From positions 34,890,296 through 34,954,295 of the forward strand of contig NC_079890.1 of the NCBI RefSeq assembly GCF_024868665.1: a DNA stretch of 64,000 nucleotides, written 5' to 3'. The notes beneath the pieces are model-generated. The model had not been told where the DNA came from. It saw only the letters and a program-made list of their open reading frames with translations, and did not search any database. How positions within the stretch are numbered: the first letter of the stretch is position 1; the number at the start of each line of letters is the position of its first letter. The position numbers were made by a program, and so were the translations under genes. This stretch comes from Triplophysa rosa. Taxonomy: Eukaryota; Chordata; Actinopteri; Cypriniformes; Nemacheilidae. Shown here piece by piece: positions 34,028 to 46,660 of the stretch.

Positions 34028-36150
34028 AGCGCCACAATGGTTACAAACTCTCTTTACCTCCCGAGTCCCTTCACACATATTTTCAATGCGAGTTTCAATG
34101 CGAAGTTAATTTGACTAATCTGTGGATATCACGATAATATTTTTCTTGAATTATTTCGGCCACAATAAGTGTTTAGTACAAGTTTGATATTCTGTCTTAA
34201 GATGTCTTTCATCATCGCAGAGATTCTTCTTTCAGCATCTCATACCAAGCGCACCCCGTTTTTGAGATGCTGTTTCGCATTCAAGCAATTTTAGAAACCC
34301 CTCTGTTTCATCACTACTGATTATTAATTTTTTTTAGTTTGACTACAGAAAATAACAGTTTATGAGCTTGGAACTACACTAAGTTGAGTAAATAATGCCA
34401 GAACTGAACTTTTGGAGTGAATAGTACTGTTTAAAGCAACACAGAGCCAGTGTTCACACTCTTCAGGGAAGTTAAATAACAGATAGCTTTCTTATAGTAG
34501 ACTGCACATAAAACTTGGGTAGGAAAAAGATTTTCACATCTTAAGTTACATCACCTTCATGATTTTCTCAGTGTTTTATATTGGCGTACGCCGAGGGTCT
34601 GTAATGTTATAATGGACCACTGTATATCTGTAAGTACCTCTTGAACAGGGTAGACTCTGTATGTACGGTATGACTTATATTTCATTCCAATACGTTTTAT
34701 TTATTATTCAAATTCTTCATTACAGTGATTAACACATCTCAGTGTTTAAACAATGGTTTTATTTAGCATCTTTAGAGATACCTCAAATACTCAATGTTAA
34801 ACAGCTGAGAGTTCCTGCAACCATGTTATATATGAAAAGTTTAATTTCAAAATGAGATAACATAATGTTTTTTTATTGTGCATTCCAATTAATATCAATC
34901 AAACTGCAGTTGGTTGGCTTTTATTTAAGCCATCATAACTAAAAAATACAACTAAACATGATAACATAATAATTTTTGTACATTTTTAAAAACGGAGTTG
35001 TCTAACTTTGGAAACAAACTCTTCAAACATATACTGGACAAAAGTCCCATGTTATGTGCTGTTGTAAAGTATTAATAATGGGGTCTTGAGTAAAAATATT
35101 TAATGTTCAACTCTCAAAGGTGTTACACATGCCACTATGCAACTGAGAGCTGTACTCAAGAACATTTGATACTTTGTATTATGACTATGCACTTCATATG
35201 ATGGTAAATGGACTCGAATACTCACAAACCTCAGGCAATTTTTGACAGCCAAGCCATCGGTCCTCGACTACATAACGCTGGCCATGGGATCCATCCTTAT
35301 TTTTCATTGATGTGGACTGATATGATATGTTAATGTGTGCACAAATGTCATTTCTATGACAAATTCCATCAAATGTATTCTGAAAGCTTGCAAGCGTGTT
35401 CTCTACAGTCCAGAATGAATTGCAGGCAGGATGCAATGTTTATTTTAAAGATGAAATACAAAAGAATATTTTCACATTTTTAGTAACCCTATTTAGTCTC
35501 TGCATTACTCCTAAACTATAGTATATTCATTGGTATGCATTGCCATGTGACATGTTATGTACTAAAGCGTTTTCCTTTTATACGTGTTTTGTGCATATAG
35601 GTCAGTAAGCCGCTGGGCAACGGGACTTGCATGTTGTAAACCACATGTTCTAGATGCATTTATACGAGCCCAATAATTATTTGCCTTTTTGTTACTCTAC
35701 CTAGATATTTTCATGATGTTTACAATCTCAGAAAGGCTCAAATGAATGCAACTTAATAAGAATAGCACTGTCGTGATCTGGTCCTGTTGAGAAAGCCATG
35801 CTCTGTTATTGGGTTAACAGATTGAAGCGCAGGAATAGTATGTGGAATAAACACTGACTTTACTGCTAAGAGTTTGCCTCTCCGTCTCTATTTTATCTAT
35901 GAAAAGCACAGTTTCTGGTCACGCAAACAGTCTTCTATATAAAACAATAAAAAAAACCCTCATGCTTATAAAAAACCTATGTATGACTTTCATCTGTGGA
36001 ACACAAAAGAAGATGTTTTGGGAAATGTGTTTTGTGTACATACAACGGAAGTCAATGGGGACCAATGTTGTTTGGCTACCAACATTCTTCAAAATATCTT
36101 TTTTTTCTGAAATGTATACATTTAGTCAGTTCCCTGTAAATCCAACAGAC
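34028..36150. other. Intergenic DNA between convergent genes
   Basis: AT-rich with no recognised gene. A partial Angel-like segment occurs at about 35990-36110 (AACACAAAAGAAGATGTTTT). The minus-strand atxn1l transcript may end near the 3' part of this interval. Confidence 0.4.
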
Positions 36151-39100
36151 TAAATTTCTTGGTAAGGCTTATAATCATTTTCATGAATATGCAAAATGCA
36201 ACCAAGCAATTTTCAATATAATGTGCTATTGACAAAAAGGTTTTACATTTATTAGGCTGAGGAAATGTATTTTGGATTAAAAATATTGCAAACAACTATT
36301 GTATAATGTAATGATTAAAATCTCTTATTAAATTCTGTAATTGATTTCTCATGGTCAGATGATCATGGTGTATGTGTTTTACTGACAGAATGAAATGCAT
36401 TAAGAAAAACACAGACAACGTCAAGCCAGCATGTTAATATTATATAGATATAATATATATTATATTGTGTTTACTTAACAAACATGATAAATGCAATGTT
36501 TCCAAGAAGTTAGCTGTAACGATAAAAATACAATATCTTTGTGTCCTTACATAGAATTAAAACAGGAAAACAAAACAGCCCTAAGTAGTTCACAGAGAGG
36601 TACAAATATACAGTACAAATCTATTTTATTCAAAAAAAGGGTACAAATAAAAACGCAACAAAATATAGTTATTAATGCTTTGTAAAGTTCAGGTAGGTGT
36701 AGGGTAGTCTAAGGGAGCACTTTGGGTAGACAACTCTAAGGCTTTTGAGAAGAATTAATACATATTGGTACGGCCATACGATATTAAAACGTACTATACA
36801 AAGTTTATACAACCTGGATTATACTTGAGGATTGAATATTACACATACATCATTGCATATATTTTGCAGACTTTTATGCATTTGAGAAAGATGCCATCTC
36901 ATTTAAAACTGGTCACACATCACATTAAAAGCAGTGTCACTTAGTGCCAAGAAGTACAATGTCAAATTTGAGTGTATATAATCGGTTCTATATAATCAAA
37001 ACATTGAAACCGTTAAAAACCTGATTTCAGCCCGCGCGACTAACTCTGGCCTGCTATGCCACACGTTCTCTCTGGGTTTTACACGTATACAGAAATCAAT
37101 ACACCATTCGTTGAGTGTATAAAGCCTTTTTCTACGTGTATATATACATATATATATATATCAGAAGCAATGATGCTAAGTAACTCACTCAAAAACCGAT
37201 CACTTGTCTTAAACCCTTGCGATTTTCGACCAGTATCACACTTCACAAACATGTTTGTTCAGAGTGAAATTCTCATTTTAGGTGCACTATGAACGGGGAG
37301 ACTTTCTAGAAACATTCCCAGGATTCAGCAGGACTCTCTGCCCAAACTATAACTACAGAGATGGAATGCCGTGTTAATAGGAAATCAGAAAAATAACCGT
37401 AGGTGAATCTCACAAAGAAAGTTTGGATCACTTTTCACTCCAAAACCAAACGTTATTTTTTGCCATTTTGGTACCAATTTTTTGTTTTATTCTCTACGAT
37501 GCTCTAAATTCTCATTACTGTAATGTAATAATGAATGCAAAATATGCATATGCAAAATACACATTTAAATTTTTGCCCAATTTATTTATTTATATAAATG
37601 GATATACTTTGGGATGAAATATGACCCAGACAGATTCTTGAGAGCTTTTTGAGATTTACCCAATTACAATACCTTACACTTTCTCTAAAAAGAAACAGTA
37701 CATCTTCTTTCTGGATGTATGTACCATGCAAGTGAGGAGAAATTTCCCCTGGGTTGGAATCAGGGATGTGTCAACAGTGCAAAGCAACTATTATCAAGGC
37801 TTTCTTCACTGACCAAAGCAAAATATAAATAATACATTACAGATTTTATATCAAGCTTACATTGTGTTCAATGAGATACACATTATGAGCTAGTCCAAAA
37901 CAACATCATCTTACAATCAGTCAGTGCAACCCGAGCCACATTAAAACCTTTACAGAGGAGTAGACGGTCTTCCAAAAAACAACCACAACTGAAGGAGACC
38001 TTGTGGAGAGGGAAGGGGAGTCACAAGCATCATTCTATCAACGTGAACGATGCGCATCTTAAGGCGTTACTGACAAGCTAATACTATACAAAAGTTAAAG
38101 ATCTGTACAAACATACAAATTGTTTTGATTGTTTTAACGTGATTTCGAATTTTGAAGTGACAGCAAGAGCATTTGCTGCAACACTACAGGCGAGGGGAAA
38201 TAAGTGCAGAACGTTGCGTTGCATAAACGTCTATGATACGTGATTGGGTGAAGCTCAATAGAAGAACTCAGTCGACACAGGTTGTTTGGGTTAAATCGAC
38301 GAATCGAGCTAAAAATTTAAATGGATGTTGCGCCACAAGCCGCATTGGAAAAACAAGAGGGTTCGCGAATGTGATGCTCCGTCATCCAAACTAAAGTTGC
38401 TCCAACACGCTCTTACTTTGGTCAACAGATGTGGTTTCTCGTATGTGCTTTCGGAAGAATTTTCGAAATAAGCAAGCACCCTCATTGGGACGCAAAACAC
38501 CTTTGCCAAAGGGGGCGCTGCGATTCATGCATAAAGTGAGGTAAGGACATGATCCGATTAATTTTCACACATCCATACAGAGAACGTAAACTATCTGTAG
38601 GAAACACAGATTAAAGCATGTGAGATATGACGCGGGATGCAAAGCGTAACGATTGAACAAAGCGGCAGGAGGCTCGAACCACCCAGAAGAGAATAGCTAA
38701 ATAAGACAGACAGGGTGCAGTTAAGACGTCGGGAAGGCACAGATATAGCGTTGACTAATCTGTATACAGTGCACGGGACAAACTCAGCCCGCCTCTGTCA
38801 CAAAGATCAAGGTTGACCCAAGACGGCTGGGTAAGGCAGTGCGCATTTGAAAAGAATAAACAAGTGCACCGTTTCTGACAACAACATACAGCACCAAACA
38901 AGCAACGATAAGCTTCAAGATATGCGACATGGCTGCAAGATAATACGCGGATGACAAAAGTCACCGAGCCTGTTGAAGAACATAAAGAATGATTCATGAT
39001 ATAGAGGTTTCTTGAAACTCACTTGAGTTTTGTGAACAGACCGCAGACAAACTGAATAAGGAGCAATGGTAAAACCAAATTCATCTTGCATCGATCACGC

Positions 39101-42100
39101 ATAGGTGTCTGTCTGCGTCTCTACTGCATAGCTCACTTGAAATCTTTCGGCTATTTGGAGGCAAGTATTGCTTATTTTAAATCTAATACTTGTGCTAAAG
39201 AATGGCAATGGTTTTGTACTGCTTTTCACTTGTATAACATTTTCACATTTCAGCTCTCCTGCCTACGAGTAAAATACTACATAGGACGTCAGTGGACAGC
39301 ATGGTCCACGGTGAACAGAACAACAAGGATTGGCCCAACGTGAAGGCTATAAAGAGCTCCAAAGTGCCACAGAAATGTTCAGGAAGAAAATGGAATGAAT
39401 GCGAACTAGATCTAAGACCAAACTATAACTAGCATGAAAGTGGGAGCTCTTTATAGAAGGAACGGGATGTCTCTGAACAAAATACCACGAGTTACCTCAC
39501 AAAACCACTTTAGAAGGAACAGATGGTGTTCATTGTATTCTTTATAAATGCAAAGACCATATGGATTGAAACCAAAGAAAATCAAAACCAAATACTGCTT
39601 TGGCTGGAACACGCATTGAGATTTTGTCATTTTCCATCAATCAGGCTGAAGAGAACTTCATGTCAGAGGTCTGGAATCATTGAGGTCCATGCAGTTTGGA
39701 GTAAAACTAACCAGTCGAACGCTAATGCTACATTTATTAAAATAGATATTATTTCTTACCCAAAAGAACCTTCTCTTAAAGTTTGAAGTGATAGTGAAAG
39801 TCTAAAGTTAAGAATCAACTCGATCCTGCCAATGCACAACGATGGAAATGTACAGAATCCGTCCCACAGAGGAAATAAAAACGTCACATCAGACAAGTAG
39901 AAAGACCGAGAAACTAAGATAAGGAACTCCTGTGATCTGCGATAGGAACATTGGGAATGTCAGGCTCTTTTGGAATGCTGTTTGAAATAAAACATGGTTT
40001 TCCTAACATTTCATATTTGGTCTAATTGCACTTAAGTCGCGATTCCATCCATTTGAAGACGTTCAGTAACTGCGACAGACTAAAACTGCAGCATTTGTAA
40101 ACAGTGTGAACCTTGCCTGTCAGTTTCTCTTGAGCCCAAAACCACCGAATATACAAACAAAAACTCACAACCATTTCCCTTCATTATTAAAGAATAAAAA
40201 CACATCGTAGTCAATTCCCAGTAACAGGTCAGTGTGAATGGTGAACGTATCTGTGCAATACAAAACCTGCAGGAGTTTAAACAAACTGCTCATGGGAAAT
40301 ATTGCAGAGGAGATCGAATGAAATACTGTACAATAATACACAAAATCACAGAAAGCAATGAAAAGACCTTATAAACTTCAGCACAGATTTGAAATGAATA
40401 AATTCATTTGAAAAAGAGCTCATTTAAGACAAACGTACAGTCTCTTAACCAGGCGTGATGTGAAAGTTTTCAATGTTCAAACTGAAAGTAAATATGAACC
40501 GCTGCAACAAAAAAACAGCCAATCATATTCAACGTTTCATCTACTGTGAATATTTGGACCAATGAGATTTCACCATGGGTGAAACGGACACGGGAAAAAG
40601 CAAATATGCATGTAAGGGACCAAAATCTTTATGTAAAGGGTAAAAACAGATCCACAACTCTGCGCTACTGATCTGTGAGTCTTTAAGAAAAATGTGTGCT
40701 TTTATATTACTCATCTCTGAAGACACAACTGGTCACAAATAAAAATGTACAACGTCATTTCGAAATCATCACATGCATCCTGTAATAACTGTTAGAATCA
40801 CAAAGGAAAACTGCGTCATACAAAACCAAGAGAAGTGCAAGACAAGGTTAAAAACATCTCTACTTAACAGACCGCAAATACAAGGAACACCACCCTGTAC
40901 GGGATTTGAAAAAAACATGAAAATGTGTAAAAACCCAGCCTTGTCTTCTGAAACTATTGCTTTGTTTTGGTAACTGAGCCGGGTTCGTCCACACCCAACA
41001 GCAGTGCGTCTACACCGCTCCCAAAGGGACGACTTCATTTCAACCTGCGCGCTTCCACTTCCACATGAACAGGCCATTCGCAAGGAGCTACAACCTGTTC
41101 GGCATTTGGTCTTAGCTTCGCGAGCAGGGCGGATTTTGGCGGGCGCCACGTGTTATCTTCAGAAAATGCAGGAGATAAAAAAGTTAATAATTGGAATGAA
41201 GGATGCTTCCAACCGTGAGGTAATATCAACAGACTGTTTTCTAGGCTGGTAATGATCAATCCAACGGGTTAAAACTGGAACGCAAAAAGAAATCCTTAAA
41301 GACGAATACAAAAGCGTGATGCCGTGCAGCGTGCGACACGGGCGCTAGATTTCATCTGAAAATGAAATATTCTGGATACCGATTGTAAAAATAACATTGT
41401 TGGATCGATTGATTGATGTGACGGCGGTGGTTAACTGTTCTCATACTCTAGAAAGGAGTTCTCCACAGAAGCACCCTGAGTAAAGGCAGGGACAGGGGGA
41501 GAGTGTAGGAAGGTGACGACAAACACGCCTCTAGAAAGAGAGAGACGTGTTAAAAACGCGATAAAACTGTTCACGTTTTAAGGTCTTAGCGAATAAAAGT
41601 CTGGCAGAGCGTCTATGGAAATAGTCGATGTTAAAAGAAGCCTGCCATTTTTAACCAAACAAAGATCCTTTGGGATTTTTTCCTGTTTGTTTTAAATATC
41701 TATTTATTACTGAGCAAAGCCTTGTCAAGACTCTATGGCTGTATCCCCTGGCCTTTCTTAAAAAAAATTCAGAAGAACTGCTTGGCGTTAGTGACCGCTG
41801 CCAAACGTGATATTTCACCCACAGGAACACGCAGACGACGTAGGCTTTGGTACGTGATTTACTGGATAAAGCTGCCCATGCAGATCATTGCAGATGCTGT
41901 GACTATGACATGGCACACAACCGTTCTCTGCTTAAGACCAGAAGCAAAGAAACACAGAAAAGGGGGCGGCAAAGGGAATATATTCCAATATGTGCAAAAT
42001 CTCAAACATTCTGAGGCTACATTCTCTCCTCCACGCTGCCTATTTTGCATCCTTAGACCCGTCTCCGACACGTCGCTCCCATACACAATCTCACGCTTTC

Positions 42101-42122
42101 GTGTTTGCTGCTATGGCTGTTG
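36151..42122 (-). other. Probable long 3' UTR of atxn1l
   Basis: About 6 kb directly after the atxn1l stop codon is unusually free of the transposons that crowd the rest of the window, and has no coding exon. Several minus-strand AATAAA hexamers (TTTATT on the plus strand, for example near 36627, 37480 and 37580) could end the transcript. Mammalian ATXN1 and ATXN1L messages are known for multi-kilobase 3' UTRs under microRNA and Pumilio control. The exact end is inferred. An AT microsatellite lies near 37141-37161. Confidence 0.5.
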
Positions 42123-45100
42123 CTACTTCCCGGCGTTGGAGCGCCCCTCGATGGACAGTTTGACCTCCTGAGAGATAAAGGATGGGCGGGAGGAGCCAGA
42201 GGTGGCGGCTGAGGCTAGATTCCCCTCCTCGTTCTTCATGTTGTATCTTTGGATGCCAGGGGCAGACCAGCGCCTCTGGGACGCCCCTAAGGAAGAGGCC
42301 CCACCCTCGGTGTGCAAATAATAATTGCTCTGGCTTCGAGTGTGCTCGGCCGAAGTCCTGTTTGGTCTGGGCGGCATGTCGCCGTGTCTCGAAGCGCCGA
42401 CGTGCGCGGGCTCCTCCTTGTCTCTCTCCCTGTGGATGCGTTCCATCTTCAGTTGGCTTTGTGGCCGTGTGTGTTGGGGGGCAGGGGGACCCATGGGCTG
42501 AGGTGGGACCCCTGACGTGGAGTTGGCTTTGGTGGGAGTCCTGGCCTGCGCTTGCAGCTGCGGTTTCTGCTGCGACGCCGTTTGCTGCTGCAGCGTGACG
42601 GACACGCAAACGTCGCCCACTTGCAGATGGTGGCAGGTGAGACCGTACAGCTGTGCAGTCCGCTCGGGGCAACACGACGACCATCCCTGTCCGAAAACGA
42701 AAAAAGGATGTTCGGGGGGTACATCTATAGTCACTTTGCTCTGTTGTTCCCCTACATTAAATTGCAGGGCCACTAAACCGGGCCTCTGCTGACTGGAGCG
42801 GATGTCCACCACCATGCTCGAGTCGATCTTCAGCCCGCCGCTCATTTCCGCACTCCGCACGAAGTCCTGAGTCTGCAGATCTTCCACACGTTTCAACTCC
42901 CCCGTAGCCAGCTGGATGATGGCGCCCTTCATGAAGTGCGAAGGCCCGGTGGGCGCGAGCACGGGTGCTTGAGGATGAGTTCCGGCAGGTGGGGCGGGAA
43001 GCTGCTGTGAAGGCTCCATCACCGCTGCTGTTTCCTCCGCGCCTTTCGCATACGTCGCATACGTCGCTGGAGAAGCGACAACAGCCGGGGCCGCCACGTC
43101 ATTCGCTTGACTCGGGTAATGCTGCTGTTGGTAGTGATGGTAGTCCAGGGGCACCAAAACAGGCTGCCCGTTGGCCAAAATCACAGCGTGGCCTTGTTGA
43201 ACAATCTGCGGCTGATGAGCTCTGGATTCAGCAGGATTTGATGCATATGCTGTTCTTGCTTCACTTTGAGTCTCTCTACCCCTCTGGGACAGGTTCAGGG
43301 GGACATGCGATGACTCCTTCCGACTCGTTCCATGACATGGAGAGGACAGTCGTCCGACCACCTGCTGGACCTACGAGGAAAACCAAGTTGACGTGTCATT
43401 AGGTGTCTCGTGAGCTGTACGATAACAAGAAAGTTAAGCCACAGTAGATACTGCAGAAGGTAAATCAAAAAAATCAAATCAGAGCAGGAACCTGGTGGTT
43501 GCTCAATCCCAAACACGCCCGAACTACAGCTAATAAAGGAAGGAAGTGGTGTAACTGATGCTGACTCAGAAGAATTGCCACAAAAAGGCAAAACACCGCA
43601 AATGCTTAAATGACAGGACTACTCAGCTGTTGTCCGGAGTATCTAAAAAATACAGTTAGCACTAGCAGTGGCCTAAACTTTAGAAATGTACATCTTTGCT
43701 CTTTATTAAAAATATATTTTTAAATATATTTAAAAAACGTGTATTCATGTTGAGCAGTTGTGCTTCAAATGTAAACTGAAGCTCAACTTTGAGAACACTT
43801 TAACGATGCTTGGCAAAAAAATAGAAACACATGTGCAGAACTTATCGCGTCCCAGGAGAATGACTGCTTAAGTTAAAAACAAGAATGTATGAATCAACAA
43901 AATATTAAAAACAGATAATACTGTGCACAACATATGCTTCATTTCCTGAGTTTTGTTTTTCTATGCATATTTTTGCATATTAGGCTAAAACGCTTTCAAT
44001 CTGATATTGTAACGTTTGTCCTTTCACCAAATCATTTTGTCAGATAAATATTAATACATTTACCCATTTCAGTTATCTTCATTTTGTACTATAGTACTAA
44101 TATTTTGATGGTTTAATTGAACGGAGGCATTAAACGCAAAACTGTATAAATATCTATGCCCTCCGAACATCATTTTTGCCTCTTGACACCTAGAAGGGAA
44201 AAGAATTTGCAAAGATGGTTGTGTAATATTGATCTCTATTTGAATGTATATAGAAATATTTAAAAATACATATAGCTCTGGAAAAAAATTAAGAGACCAC
44301 TCGAAATTATTTTCAAATTTTCTGAATTTCCTATTTATAGGAATGTGTTTTAGGTAAAATGATCATTCTTGTGTCACTCTTTAAATTATTGACAACATTA
44401 CAGCCAAATAAAAAAATATTAAATTAAATGCATTGTTTGCAGACCACAAATACAGAAAAAAAACATAATGCTTTTACATTTATTTAAAGGGACAGTTCAC
44501 CCCAAAATAAAAATTCTGTCATTATTTACTCACCCTCAAGTTGTTCCAAATCTGAATATATTTCTTGGTTCTGATGAACACAGAGAAAGATATTTGGATG
44601 AATGATTATAACCAAACCGTTCTTGGCCACCATTGACTACCATAGTAGGAAAAATGACAATAGTAGTCAAAAGTGCCCCAGAACTGTTTGCTTTCCGACA
44701 TTCTTCAAAATATCTTCTTTTGTGTTCAGAAGAACTAAGAAATTCACAAATAAAAATTTCCCACTATGGTAGTCAATAGTGGCCCAGAACTGTTTGATTT
44801 AGAAGCATCCTTCCAAATATGAGAATTGTTCGCTTTGGGGTGAACTGTTCCTTTAGGAAGGGTTAAGACGATGCTTTCAAGTATTTTCATGTTCTCAGTC
44901 TTTCACGTTGATGTTAGGTGACTTTGTCACTTCTGAGGTTTGCTTTCATTGATATTCAACAGACACTGAAATGAAATGGGTGCAATACATACATGCAGAA
45001 ATGGTCATTAAAGACAAATTTAGAGTGGTCGCTTCATTTTTTTGGAGCTTTATTTTTGGCCTTGTGATTTACAAAAGGTAAAAAGTTACAATTAGGATTG

Positions 45101-46548
45101 TTTGCAGTGCACTTAATCATAATCATAAATTAATGACACATATTTAATTACCTGCATCTAATAATACAATTATTTGAAAAACGTTGCTTTAAAGTTTTAA
45201 ATACAGTGTTACAGCCAAATACTACCACAACTTCACCATACTGAAAGGAGCTCATTTCAAATATATTTCCCGACTTTCTTAAGCCGTCTCATGTTCTCCA
45301 AACCTGTTCCACATGTCTCACATATCAGTCTTCATTTATAAACAGCCTGTATTTATCATTGATAATCAGATAACGTTTAGGACCACATAAACCCTACATT
45401 TTATACCGACTTTAAAAGCACTTATTTCTTTTGCTAACCTATTATCAGATTATACGGTTCGTTGCTTCTTATTATTTTTTTCCCTCGAGTCTGCAACCGT
45501 ATCAGAACATAACAAATGATACAGTAAACCATACCTCAAGATCTATGTCCGGTGTGCTGCGCTGGCCTGGTGAGATCCTCCCCTCCTGTCTGCGGCTTTT
45601 CAAGGTCTTGTCCTGCGACTCCAGCGCAGGAGCTACGTGGAGCAGTCGCGCATTTCTGGCAAAATAAACTGCATCTTGATGGGTCTCTCTATGTTCCCGG
45701 TCTGCTCCGTTCACCTCCCGGTCCTGCTCCAGTGGGCTGCTGTGCATATCTCTTTGAGGCTGAACGCCCCTGACGCCAGGGTGGTACAATACGTTCACTC
45801 CTCTCGGGCTGAGCTCGGCAGCGGCCAGCATCCCTATAGTCCCAAGCTGCGTTTGCGCAACCGCCTGTTCAGAAGGGAGCACCAGAGGAACTCCGGCGGA
45901 TACAGCCAGTTTGGTGTACGTGTGAGCCGGTACCTGCTGCTGCGGTGAGACCACTCCTTCCTGAATAACCGACTGGTACGGAACCAGGTGGGAAACGGAG
46001 TGGGGCTGTGGAATGGCAGACTGAGGCGGTATCAAAGGGCTGTGAACAAATCCGTAGGGGACCGCCGCCGCGTATGGAGAACTGACAAACTGCAAAGATG
46101 AATGAGGGATCGGGGTGTAGCCAAGCGGAGGGTAAGGAACGCTCGTGTGCTGTAACACTGGAGAGGGAACGGTGTAAGCGGGAGAAATGTGGCTGAGAAC
46201 GGGGTGCAGGCTGGTGGGGGCATAGGTCCCGGTGGGTAGGGCTACTTTATAAAGCATATTGTACTGGTCTACGGAAAGTCCCACGAGACCCTCAGAACCC
46301 TCCACTCCGTAATGCATGCTGGGCTGACCACGCATCCACTCGCCACCCCCGCTCTGAGCTTCTCCGCTTGCTCCAGAACTTTGTGAAGATGGGGCCTCTT
46401 CTCCTCCACCGCCCCCCATGCCACTTCCTCCCGCCCCACTGTTGATGCTACTGCTGTTGTTGGTGGTTGTGGTGGAATTGTTGTTGACTGGGAGGTCCCG
46501 TTTCTTGGGAGGGAGGCACTCCTGGTTGCGCTCGTGGACAGGCTTCAT
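42123..46548 (-). CDS. atxn1l: Atxn1l: ataxin-1-like AXH-domain corepressor
   Basis: Two coding exons on the minus strand, 46548-45535 and 43370-42123, join in phase 0 to give 753 residues (human about 689). The start MKPVHERNQECLPPKKRDLP is the conserved N-terminus; an upstream in-frame ATG at 46593 was not chosen. A low-complexity Asn/Thr/Ser/Gly stretch follows, then SVDQYNMLYKVALPTGTYAP. The AXH domain spans about residues 481-599 (HFMKGAIIQLATGELKRVED ... HHLQVGDVCVSV). In this family AXH binds Capicua and mediates oligomerisation, giving transcriptional repression in the nucleus. Residues 704-710 read RRWSAPG, and the protein ends QEVKLSIEGRSNAGK. There is no long polyglutamine tract. 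The intron (43371-45534) contains a Tc1-type and an Angel-like element. Confidence 0.95.
44274..45050. mobile_element. Tc1-type MITE carrying an Angel-like insertion
   Basis: Ends TAGCTCTGGAAAAAAATTAA and the mirrored CATTTTTTTGGAGCTT are flanked by TA. Positions 44484-44856 are an Angel-like palindrome (TTTAAAGGGACAGTTCACCC to GGTGAACTGTTCCTTTA) inserted later. The outer family matches the insert at 23674-24155. Located in the atxn1l intron. Confidence 0.75.
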
Positions 46549-46570
46549 GGCGATCGCGGAATGGGCGTTG

Positions 46571-46660
46571 TTACTTAACAGAGAAAGGGACAAAGCCAGA
46601 CAGCCGCAGAAATAGCACCACTGGAATGAGTTCTGAGAACCTCCTGCTGGCCTCTTCCAT
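46571..46660 (-). CDS. Upstream ORF in the atxn1l leader, 29 codons
   Basis: On the minus strand, ATG at 46660 opens a 29-residue frame (MEEASRRFSELIPVVLF...) ending TAA at 46571, just 22 bases before the atxn1l start. It lies in the same exon as the start codon, if the acceptor at 46669-46670 (GATCTTAG) is used. An ORF in this position usually lowers translation of the main frame. Whether it is translated or conserved is unknown. Confidence 0.4.
   Translation of the reverse strand: MEEASRRFSELIPVVLFLRLSGFVPFSVK

Noticed and set aside
42091..42724. Overlapping long frames on both strands (up to 197 codons)
   Set aside because: They are shadow frames of the GC-rich atxn1l coding exon and show no family similarity.
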